The notes under the pieces: generated by a model
Told to the model about the DNA's origin: nothing
Seen by the model: the letters and a program-made list of their open reading frames with translations, nothing else
The model's database searches: none
DNA from: an uncultured Lachnospiraceae bacterium
GTDB taxonomy: Bacteria; Bacillota; Clostridia; Lachnospirales; Lachnospiraceae
Direction: 5' to 3'
Assembly (NCBI GenBank): GCA_948438565.1
Contig: CAOJLW010000050.1
Coordinates: forward strand, 1 to 11,415
DNA: 11,415 nucleotides
Position numbers and translations under genes: made by a program
Part shown: piece after piece, positions 1 to 6,206 of the stretch
Position numbering within the stretch: the first letter of the stretch is position 1
Layout: every line of letters starts with the position of its first letter

Positions 1-998
1 TCTATTGCGTCAAAGGTCAGCTCCTTATCCTCCTGCATATCTTTATTATAGGCCAGCGGAATGCCCTTCATCGTCGTCAGTAAAGAAATCAGCGCGCCAT
101 ATACCCGCCCGGTTTTGCCTCTTACAAGCTCCGCAATATCCGGATTCTTTTTCTGGGGCATAATGCTGCTGCCGGTACTATAGGCGTCGTCGATTTCCAC
201 AAACTGATATTCATTGGAATTCCAGATAATCACTTCCTCTGAAAAACGGCTTAAATGCATCATCACCGTCGACAACGCGGATAAAAGCTCAATCAGGTAA
301 TCCCGGTCCGATACGCCGTCCATACTGTTTAAAGTCGGGCCAAAAAACTCCAACAGCTCCGCCGTATACTCCCGATCGAGCGGATACGTCGTACCCGCCA
401 GAGCGCCGGAACCCAACGGGCAGTAATTCATCCGCGCATAAATATCGGCCAGCCGAAGTCTGTCCCGCTTAAACATTTCAAAATACGCCCCCATATGGTG
501 CGCCAATGTGATCGGCTGCGCTTTCTGCAAATGGGTAAAGCCTGGCATAACCGTATCGATATGCTCTTCCATGATGTGTAAAATCGTCTCCAACAGATGC
601 TTTAACAGCGCGTCCGTATCTCGAACCTCCTGTCTGGTATACAGGCGCATATCCAGCGCCACCTGATCGTTTCTGCTGCGCCCGGTATGCAGCTTTTTGC
701 CGGTATCCCCCAATCGTTTGATCAGATGCGCCTCTACGAAACTATGGATATCCTCATATTCATCCGTAATTTGAAGTTTACCCGATTCCACATCGGCTAA
801 AATCCCGTCCAAAGCCTTTCCAATCTGCTCTGCTTCCGCTTCTGTAAGGATCCCCTGCTTACCCAGCATAGCGACGTGCGCCTTGCTGCCTGCGATATCC
901 TGCCGATACAGCTTCTGATCAAATGAAATAGACGCATTGAAATGATAGACCAGCTGATCCGTCTCCTTGGTAAAGCGCCCTCCCCACAATTGTGCCAT
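1..998 (-). CDS. argH: Argininosuccinate lyase, 3' end cut by window edge
   Basis: Cytosolic enzyme that splits argininosuccinate into arginine and fumarate, the last step of arginine synthesis. Reading the minus strand from the ATG at 998-996 gives 332 residues with no stop before the left edge. The family is usually about 460 residues, so roughly 130 C-terminal residues are outside. Visible family marks are the N-terminal MAQLWGGRF, the HTGRSRNDQ block near residues 104-112, THLQKAQP at about 155-162 (the histidine aligns with the conserved acid/base His), and the fumarase/aspartase-superfamily signature GSSIMPQKKNPD at 276-287, which carries the catalytic-loop serine. The start is fixed by AAAGGAG at 1015-1009, 10 nt upstream, lying inside the last codons of queH. 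Only 3 nt separate the queH stop from this start, so the two are almost certainly cotranscribed. No argG is in view. Family assignment is firm. Confidence 0.97.
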   Translation of the reverse strand, partial: MAQLWGGRFTKETDQLVYHFNASISFDQKLYRQDIAGSKAHVAMLGKQGILTEAEAEQIGKALDGILADVESGKLQITDEYEDIHSFVEAHLIKRLGDTGKKLHTGRSRNDQVALDMRLYTRQEVRDTDALLKHLLETILHIMEEHIDTVMPGFTHLQKAQPITLAHHMGAYFEMFKRDRLRLADIYARMNYCPLGSGALAGTTYPLDREYTAELLEFFGPTLNSMDGVSDRDYLIELLSALSTVMMHLSRFSEEVIIWNSNEYQFVEIDDAYSTGSSIMPQKKNPDIAELVRGKTGRVYGALISLLTTMKGIPLAYNKDMQEDKELTFDAI

Positions 999-1001
999 AC
1001 T

Positions 1002-1664
1002 CTATATTCTCCTTTCCCAATCCGCCGCCAAAACGGCAGTTCTTTTTTGTGCTTCTCGCTCCTGCCTGGAAAATATGCAGCCGCAGTAATCCTGACGGTA
1101 CATTCCATATGCAGCCGATAATTCCACAGAACGTTGATATCCGTTTTTTTTCTTAAAATCCGAATTCAGATACGGCACGCCATACTGCTCGGCCAGTTCT
1201 TCCCCGATCTCGTTTAATTTTGCCGCATTTTTCAGCGGACTGATGGAAAGCGTCGTAGTAAAATAATCCGCTCCGATACGCTTTGCTGTTTCCACAGCTT
1301 TTAAAAGCCGCATCCGATAACAGCGAAAGCACCTTTCTCCGCCTTCTTTTTCCTGCTCATACCCGCGCACGGTTTGATAAAACCGTTCTTTTTCAAAATC
1401 GCCGCGTAAAAAATCCACCGGATATCTGGAAGGAAATGAACGGATAAAGCGCATCTGCTCATCGACCCGCTTATCATACTCTTCATCCGGATAGATATTC
1501 GGGTTATAATAAAAAACGGTGATTTGAAAATATGCGGAAAGGTATTCAATCACATAGGAGCTACAAGGCGCGCAACAGCTGTGTAACAGCAGACGAAACT
1601 TGCCCGGCTCCTGTTTGATCCCGTCTAACAGGCGATCCAATTCTCTCTGGTAATTCCGGTTCAT
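1002..1664 (-). CDS. queH: Epoxyqueuosine reductase QueH
   Basis: Iron-sulfur enzyme (formerly the DUF208 family) that reduces epoxyqueuosine to queuosine in tRNA, replacing cobalamin-dependent QueG in many bacteria. The 220-residue protein has the expected cysteine pairs in order: HSCCAPC at residues 28-34, RCFRCYRMRL at 111-120, and DYCGC at 192-196. It also has FTTTLSISPLKN at 136-147, a family block. The start is placed at the ATG at 1664-1662 because AGGAGG sits at 1678-1673, 8 nt upstream, and because a good promoter lies just before it. The frame stays open a further 71 codons upstream to 1877, but that extension overlaps the divergent ABC gene and has no ribosome site. It is first in a two-gene unit with argH, a pairing with no obvious metabolic logic. 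Assignment is confident from the motifs; the iron-sulfur and reductase roles come from the family. Confidence 0.93.
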   Translation of the reverse strand: MNRNYQRELDRLLDGIKQEPGKFRLLLHSCCAPCSSYVIEYLSAYFQITVFYYNPNIYPDEEYDKRVDEQMRFIRSFPSRYPVDFLRGDFEKERFYQTVRGYEQEKEGGERCFRCYRMRLLKAVETAKRIGADYFTTTLSISPLKNAAKLNEIGEELAEQYGVPYLNSDFKKKNGYQRSVELSAAYGMYRQDYCGCIFSRQEREAQKRTAVLAADWERRI

Positions 1665-1703
1665 CTTCTCATCCTCCTGCCTGTTATCAAATCCACAGGA
1701 ATT

Positions 1704-1732
1704 ATTATATACATCTATGGCATGAGATTCAA
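1704..1732 (-). promoter_or_regulatory. Sigma-A-type promoter for queH-argH
   Basis: On the minus strand, TTGAAT (1732-1727) and a perfect TATAAT (1709-1704) are separated by 17 nt. Transcription would start near 1697, about 30 nt before the queH ATG. This also argues that the open frame running upstream of queH is not coding. Seen in sequence; activity inferred. Confidence 0.7.
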
Positions 1733-1783
1733 GTTGATCTTTGTCAAACTGCGGCAGAATCCCCAGTAACCAAAACAATCCGC

Positions 1784-1810
1784 TGACATAAACTGGATTA
1801 TAGATATTAT
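1784..1810 (+). promoter_or_regulatory. Possible promoter for the ABC transporter pair
   Basis: CTGACA (1783-1788) and TATTAT (1805-1810) are spaced by 16 nt just upstream of the ATPase gene. A start near 1817 would leave a leader of only about 15 nt, barely enough to include the ribosome site at 1823-1826. It is the best plus-strand match in the 168-nt divergent gap, but it is weaker than the queH promoter on the other strand. Confidence 0.35.
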
Positions 1811-1832
1811 CGGCCAGAAAGCAGGAATGTAT

Positions 1833-2600
1833 ATGGAGCCTTTGATTTATTGCAACCATGTCAATTATACCTACCATACGCTACAAGGCGAAACTCCGGC
1901 GCTTTGCGATATCCATTTTCATGTTGACGAAGGTGAATTTGTAAGCGTCGTAGGCCCTTCCGGCTGCGGCAAATCCACACTGCTGTCCCTTCTTTGCGGA
2001 CTGTTAAAGCCGGAATCCGGAACGGTTGTTTTCAAAGGAAAACCGATTTCCGATTATAGCCGCCGGCAGATTGGATATATGCTGCAACACGATCATCTGT
2101 TTGAATGGAGAAGCGTCCGAAAAAATATCCTGTTGGGACTTGAAATACAAAAGAAACTCTCAGAAAAGACGCGGCTGGAAGCCGACCACCTGTTAAAGCT
2201 CTACGGCCTGTACGATTTTAAAGACGCCAAGCCTTCTCAGCTTTCCGGCGGTATGCGGCAGCGCGCGGCGTTGATCCGTACGCTGCTTTTACATCCGGAT
2301 CTGCTCTTATTAGACGAACCGTTCTCGGCGCTGGACTACCAGACAAGGCTTAAGGTCTGCGACGATATTGGAAGCATTATCCGACAATCCAATAAAACGG
2401 CCATCCTGGTTACGCACGATCTCTCGGAAGCCGTCAGCCTTGGCGATCGGATTATTGTCTTAAGTCCGCTTCCGGCCGGCGTACAAAACATTATCAAAAC
2501 CGATTTCCCCAAAGAGCTGTCTCCGCTTGGACGGCGCAACACCAATGAATTTAAAGATTATTTCAATCAAATATGGAAGGAGCTAAACCCCAATGAGTAA
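1833..2600 (+). CDS. ABC transporter ATP-binding protein (NitT/TauT type)
   Basis: Nucleotide-binding subunit of an importer, expected at the inner face of the membrane. Using the start at 1833, the protein has 255 residues. It has Walker A GPSGCGKST at 41-49, a Q-loop glutamine at about 85, signature LSGGMRQRA at 137-145, Walker B LLLLDEP at 157-163, and the switch histidine in VTHDLSEA at about 195. Overall it resembles SsuB/TauB/ThiZ-type ATPases. Start choice: AGGA at 1823-1826 abuts the ATG at 1827 with no spacing but lies 6 nt from the ATG at 1833, so 1833 is preferred. The gene overlaps the permease gene by 8 nt. All catalytic motifs are intact, so it should hydrolyse ATP. The substrate (sulfonate, nitrate, a thiamine precursor or other) cannot be told from sequence. 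Confidence 0.93.
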   Translation: MEPLIYCNHVNYTYHTLQGETPALCDIHFHVDEGEFVSVVGPSGCGKSTLLSLLCGLLKPESGTVVFKGKPISDYSRRQIGYMLQHDHLFEWRSVRKNILLGLEIQKKLSEKTRLEADHLLKLYGLYDFKDAKPSQLSGGMRQRAALIRTLLLHPDLLLLDEPFSALDYQTRLKVCDDIGSIIRQSNKTAILVTHDLSEAVSLGDRIIVLSPLPAGVQNIIKTDFPKELSPLGRRNTNEFKDYFNQIWKELNPNE

Positions 2601-3396
2601 TCATTCTCTCTCTGCCGCACAGGTCGCCTATCTGCGCTCCTACAAACTGCACACGGTAAAGATCCACCTGTACCGTATTGGGATTCTATGCTTTTTTTTA
2701 ATTCTCTGGGAAAGCAGCGCAAAACTTGGCTGGATCGATGACTTTATTTTCAGCAGTCCTTCCAAATTGCTGATCTGTTTTTATCATATGACATTCGAAA
2801 ACGCTTTATTCTATCATATCGGAATTACGCTGTTTGAAACGCTGACCAGCTTTTTTTTAGTCATGTCCTGCTCCCTGCTGATCACCATCTTGCTTTGGTT
2901 CAGTAAGAGTCTGACCGAAACCTTGGATCCATACCTGGTCGTGTTAAACAGCCTGCCAAAATCAGCGCTTGCGCCGCTTTTAATCGTCTGGCTTGGCGCC
3001 AATTATCAAACGATTATTTTAACCGGCGTATCCGTCGCGATTTTTGGCACGATCCTAAACCTCTATATCGGTTTTCACGAGGTAGATGAAGAAAAAATCA
3101 AATTGATCAAAACATTGGGCGGCAGCAACAGCCACGCCTTATTTAAAGTAATCCTCCCGGCCAACCGGGCAAACCTGATTGGGTTAATGAAAAGCAATAT
3201 CGGTCTATGCCTGGTCGGCGTCATTATCGGTGAATTTATCGCTTCCAAATGCGGTCTTGGGTATTTGATTATTTATGGGAGTCAGGTGTTTAAACTCGAC
3301 TGGGTAATCCTCTCCATCCTGATCCTATGCATCATCGCCATGGCGCTTTATGGCTGCATACGGCTTATCGAAAAAAAATACCGCATACAGGGCTAA
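2593..3396 (+). CDS. ABC transporter permease (NitT/TauT, SsuC-like)
   Basis: Membrane subunit partnering the upstream ATPase. The 267-residue protein has a basic cytoplasmic N-terminus, a first hydrophobic helix at about 28-45, and further helices at about 80-105, 112-135, 138-160, 203-217 and 236-256. The ATPase-contacting EAA-type loop is near 171-190, with the glycine in LIKTLGGSNSHALFKVILPA, followed by a GLGYLI block typical of the TauC/SsuC/ThiX family. The start overlaps the ATPase stop by 8 nt, and GAAGGAG lies about 10 nt upstream, so expression is probably coupled. The last codons form one arm of a terminator serving the convergent synthetase gene, and the stop codon lies in its loop. 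No periplasmic-type (lipoprotein) binding-protein gene follows, although one is usual in such operons. Substrate unknown. Confidence 0.92.
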   Translation: MSNHSLSAAQVAYLRSYKLHTVKIHLYRIGILCFFLILWESSAKLGWIDDFIFSSPSKLLICFYHMTFENALFYHIGITLFETLTSFFLVMSCSLLITILLWFSKSLTETLDPYLVVLNSLPKSALAPLLIVWLGANYQTIILTGVSVAIFGTILNLYIGFHEVDEEKIKLIKTLGGSNSHALFKVILPANRANLIGLMKSNIGLCLVGVIIGEFIASKCGLGYLIIYGSQVFKLDWVILSILILCIIAMALYGCIRLIEKKYRIQG

Positions 3397-3418
3397 AAAA
3401 CGCCCCTGTATGCGGTAT
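3371..3418 (-). terminator. Rho-independent terminator of the acyl-CoA synthetase gene
   Basis: A perfect 15-bp inverted repeat (arms 3378-3392 and 3404-3418, core CCGCATACAGGG) with an 11-nt loop is followed on the minus strand by eight Ts (3378-3371). It begins 23 nt after the synthetase stop. The loop and one arm hold the stop and last five codons of the convergent permease, and the T-tract lies opposite its lysine codons. In the plus direction the hairpin is followed by CAAAAACC, so it should terminate the minus strand much better. Confidence 0.9.
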
Positions 3419-3441
3419 CAAAAACCGACATAATATCCCAT

Positions 3442-5076
3442 TTATCCCATATTCTGCCTTGCCACCAACTGCTCTGCGCCATATTTTTTACGGAGCGCCG
3501 GCTTTTCAATTTTCCCGGTGGCATTCCTTGGCACATCTGCAAAAATAATCTGCTTGGGTCTTTTATACCTTGGAAGCTGCTTACAGAATTCGTCAATCTC
3601 TTCTACGGTACATTCCATGCCTTCTTTTACGGAGATAATCGCGCCTGTAATCTCGCCAAGACGTTCGTCCGGCAGACCGATAACCGCCACGTCCTGCACC
3701 TTCTCATAGGCGCTTAAGAAATTTTCAATCTGAACCGGATAGATGTTTTCACCGCCGCTGACAATCACGTCCTTTTTGCGGTCTACTAAAAAGATAAAGC
3801 CGTCCTCGTCCATTTTAGCCATATCCCCGGTATACAGCCATCCATCTTTTAAAGTCTCTTCCGTGGCTTTGGGATCGTTGTAATAACAGGTCATCACGCC
3901 AGGCCCTTTGACGCAAAGCTCTCCGACGTCTCCCTGAGCCACCTCGTCCCCTTTATCATCGACAATCTTACATTTCCAGCGGTATCCCGGAATGCCGATC
4001 GCGCCTACTTTATGGATATTTTCGACGCCCAGATGTACGCATCCGGGGCCTGTCGACTCTGAAAGGCCATAATTGGTATCATACAGATGATTTGGGAAAT
4101 ATTTTTTCCAGTGTTTAATCAGAGACGGCGGCACAGGCTGCGCGCCGATATGCATCAGTCTCCATTGATCCAGTTCATAATCCGATAACGAAACATCGCC
4201 CTTATCCAACGCCACCAGAATATCCTGCGCCCACGGAACAAGCAGCCATACAATTGTACAATGCTCTTTAGATACGGCGTCCAAAATAATCTCCGGCGTC
4301 GTCCCCTTTAACAGCACCGCCCGGCTGCCCGCGCAAAGACTGCCCATCCAGTGAAATTTTGCGCCCGTATGATATAAGGGGGGAATGCACAAAAAAACAT
4401 CGTCCCTGTCTGTCAGGTGATGCTTCTGCTCCATCTGCGCCGCCTGCATCAGGCTCTCATGGTTATGTAAAATCGCTTTTGGAAATCCGGTCGTCCCCGA
4501 TGAAAAATAAATTGCCGCATCGTCCTCATCCTCCAAACGGACAAGCGGCGGCTGGCTGGAACAATCCGCCACCAGCTCCAAATATCCTTCTGCAAAGGTC
4601 GGCGTACCGTCGCCGACATAGATCAAGAGACGCCCCCTGCTTAGCTTTTCTTCAATGGATTCCATACGCCCGATAAATTCCGGTCCAAAAAAGAGGACAT
4701 GAACTTCGGCCAGATCCGCGCAATATTGAATCTCCTCCGCAGAAAAACGGAAATTAAACGGAACCGCAATCGCTCCCGTCTTTAGGATCCCAAAATAAAT
4801 CGGCAGCCATTCCAGACAGTTAAACATCAAAATAGCCACTCGATCTCCTTTTTGAATCCCACGGCTTAACAGCATATGCGCCACACGGTTTGCTTTTTCG
4901 TCAAATACGCTCCATGTAATTTCTCTTCGATACGGAACCGCAGACGTCTGCTGAACCAAATCGTACTCTTTCCAGGTCGCCTTTCTCGTATCCTTAACCA
5001 ACGGATTTAACTCCACCAAAGCCACTTCGTCACTATACAGCTTGTGATTCCTCTCCAGTAAATCTGTTACAGGCAT
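3442..5076 (-). CDS. AMP-forming acyl-CoA synthetase, substrate unknown
   Basis: Member of the ANL superfamily: it activates a carboxylate with ATP to an acyl-adenylate and then transfers it to CoA. The 544-residue protein has the phosphate-binding loop YFSSGTTGFPKA at about 190-201, the A5 block YGLSEST at 336-342, GWLYTGD at 412-418, the hinge region DRKKD at 432-436, GGENIYP at 441-447, and the C-terminal catalytic lysine in ATGKIEKPALRK (Lys522). All active-site elements are present. An N-terminal stretch (about residues 20-55) precedes the usual first block. The start at 5076 is chosen because AAGGAAG lies at 5092-5086, 9 nt upstream; the TTG at 5112 and ATG at 5103 have no such site. 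It is divergent from the amidohydrolase gene. Its closeness to the biotin operon might suggest pimelate, but that operon already encodes BioW, so a fatty, aromatic or other acid is equally possible. Confidence 0.88.
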   Translation of the reverse strand: MPVTDLLERNHKLYSDEVALVELNPLVKDTRKATWKEYDLVQQTSAVPYRREITWSVFDEKANRVAHMLLSRGIQKGDRVAILMFNCLEWLPIYFGILKTGAIAVPFNFRFSAEEIQYCADLAEVHVLFFGPEFIGRMESIEEKLSRGRLLIYVGDGTPTFAEGYLELVADCSSQPPLVRLEDEDDAAIYFSSGTTGFPKAILHNHESLMQAAQMEQKHHLTDRDDVFLCIPPLYHTGAKFHWMGSLCAGSRAVLLKGTTPEIILDAVSKEHCTIVWLLVPWAQDILVALDKGDVSLSDYELDQWRLMHIGAQPVPPSLIKHWKKYFPNHLYDTNYGLSESTGPGCVHLGVENIHKVGAIGIPGYRWKCKIVDDKGDEVAQGDVGELCVKGPGVMTCYYNDPKATEETLKDGWLYTGDMAKMDEDGFIFLVDRKKDVIVSGGENIYPVQIENFLSAYEKVQDVAVIGLPDERLGEITGAIISVKEGMECTVEEIDEFCKQLPRYKRPKQIIFADVPRNATGKIEKPALRKKYGAEQLVARQNMG

Positions 5077-5085
5077 ATTATAATT

Positions 5086-5092
5086 CTTCCTT
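5086..5092 (-). promoter_or_regulatory. Ribosome binding site deciding the synthetase start
   Basis: AAGGAAG on the minus strand, 9 nt before the ATG at 5076-5074. Upstream in-frame starts (TTG at 5112, ATG at 5103) lack a comparable site, so the shorter 544-residue protein is favoured. Confidence 0.7.
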
Positions 5093-5171
5093 TCTCTTAT
5101 CATTTCCGGCAATCAATTTCTATTGCTTCAACAGTTAGACGTTTTAAATTATTAAAGCGTAATACGTGCAA

Positions 5172-5200
5172 TTGACATATCCAGAATTTTATTTTATCAT
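5172..5200 (+). promoter_or_regulatory. Promoter for the amidohydrolase gene
   Basis: Consensus TTGACA (5172-5177), a 17-nt spacer and TATCAT (5195-5200) in an AT-rich stretch. Transcription should begin near 5207, about 60 nt before the ATG at 5268. Five of six bases of the -10 box match consensus and the spacing is ideal. It shares its -10 region with a candidate promoter on the opposite strand. Confidence 0.65.
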
Positions 5201-5218
5201 ATTATCCGTATATTGCAA
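5191..5218 (-). promoter_or_regulatory. Candidate promoter for the acyl-CoA synthetase gene
   Basis: On the minus strand TTGCAA (5218-5213) and TAAAAT (5196-5191) are 16 nt apart, leaving a leader of about 105 nt to the ATG at 5076. It overlaps the plus-strand -10 box, so only one RNA polymerase could occupy the site at a time. The region is very AT-rich, so chance matches are easy; TTGCAC further downstream on the same strand is a weaker alternative. Confidence 0.35.
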
Positions 5219-5267
5219 AGATTTCTTTTGATAATATCTGCACAAATATCATTCAAGGAGGGTTTCC

Positions 5268-6143
5268 ATGATTATTGATTTTCATACGCATACATTTCCA
5301 ACTCAGATTTCATCTAAAGTTCTGGCCAAATTAAGCAGGCTTTCCCATACCCAATATTTTACGGACGGCTCCGTACCAGGCCTGCTTGCTTCCATGCACG
5401 ACGCAGGCGTTGCATATTCCGTAAACCTGCCGGTTATGACCAACAAAGAGCAGGTAGAAAAAGTAAATACGGCTCTGATTGAAGATCAAGAGGCGCTGTT
5501 TCGTCAGGGGATTATCACGTTTGGGGGAATGCACCCGGATTATCCGGATTACAAAACAGAACTGCTGCGCTTAAAAGAATGCCACATACCCGGCATCAAA
5601 ATACATCCGGCCTATCAGGGTACGGATATCGACGATATCCGTTTTATGCGCATCATCGACTTTGCTTCTGAGCTTGGCCTGATTGTACTGACTCACGCGG
5701 GAATTGACATTGGGATTTATGACCGCAATTATACGTCCGTCCGCCAAATCTTAACGCTGATTGAGAAAGTCCATCCGCCCAAACTCGTTTTAGCCCATAT
5801 GGGAAACTGGGCGTGCTGGGACGACGTGGAACGCGATCTGGCCGGAGCGCCAGTCTGGTTTGACACCGCATTTGCCATAGGGGCGATTACGCCGGATAAA
5901 GCTGGAAGCGGTACGCCGTATCTGTCCCATAATCTTTCGGAAGAATCTTTTGTCCGGATTGTAAAAAAACACGGCGCAAATAAAATTCTGTTCGCAACGG
6001 ATTCCCCTTGGGAATCCCAGAAAGATTACATCGCCCGGATCGAGTCCATGCCGCTTGCAAAATCGGAAAAAGAACAGATTTTTTCTAAAAATGCGCAAAA
6101 ACTGCTTGGAATCAATAGAGTGTCCGAATCCTCTGAAATATAA
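5268..6143 (+). CDS. Amidohydrolase-family metal-dependent hydrolase or decarboxylase
   Basis: Predicted cytosolic TIM-barrel enzyme of the amidohydrolase-2 group (the family of ACMSD and related decarboxylases and hydrolases). The 291-residue protein starts MIIDFHTHTFP with the metal-binding His6-x-His8. It then has GIKIHP (His113), LTHAG (His143), LAHMG (His177) and FATDSPW (Asp245), the expected order of metal and catalytic residues along the barrel. The length fits a compact single-domain member. The start is clear: AAGGAGGG at 5255-5262 lies 5 nt before the ATG, with no competing start. The gene stands alone, with a promoter at 5172-5200 and a terminator at 6169-6206. The divergent neighbour is an acyl-CoA synthetase, so the pair may act on one carboxylic compound, but this is only inferred. 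The reaction cannot be named from sequence. Confidence 0.85.
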   Translation: MIIDFHTHTFPTQISSKVLAKLSRLSHTQYFTDGSVPGLLASMHDAGVAYSVNLPVMTNKEQVEKVNTALIEDQEALFRQGIITFGGMHPDYPDYKTELLRLKECHIPGIKIHPAYQGTDIDDIRFMRIIDFASELGLIVLTHAGIDIGIYDRNYTSVRQILTLIEKVHPPKLVLAHMGNWACWDDVERDLAGAPVWFDTAFAIGAITPDKAGSGTPYLSHNLSEESFVRIVKKHGANKILFATDSPWESQKDYIARIESMPLAKSEKEQIFSKNAQKLLGINRVSESSEI

Positions 6144-6168
6144 GAACGATCCGCCTAACCTGCAGACC

Positions 6169-6206
6169 AACGGCGTGCCAAACACTGTGGCCACGCCGTT
6201 TTATAT
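6169..6206 (+). terminator. Terminator of the amidohydrolase gene
   Basis: Perfect 9-bp arms AACGGCGTG (6169-6177) and CACGCCGTT (6192-6200) enclose a 14-nt loop that can add three more pairs (CCA with TGG). TTTTATAT follows on the plus strand. The T-rich tail overlaps the last codons and stop (6203-6201) of convergent bioA. Read on the minus strand, the hairpin starts directly after the bioA stop but is followed by GGTCTGC, so termination of the biotin operon here would be weak unless helped. Confidence 0.75.

Noticed and set aside
797..1108. 103-codon minus-strand frame across the argH/queH junction
   Set aside because: Arg-rich, no family features, and it overlaps two clear genes in other frames.
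1827..1832. ATG at 1827 as the ABC ATPase start
   Set aside because: The AGGA ribosome site at 1823-1826 directly abuts it; the ATG at 1833 has 6 nt spacing and loses only two residues.
3442..5076. A second pimeloyl-CoA synthetase feeding the biotin operon
   Set aside because: It belongs to the ANL superfamily, unlike BioW; it is on its own transcript, ended by its own terminator, and BioW is already present. Nearness alone is weak evidence.
5077..5267. Riboswitch or small RNA in the gap between the synthetase and the amidohydrolase
   Set aside because: The stretch is AT-rich with promoter elements but shows no long stem, T-box or recognisable aptamer core.
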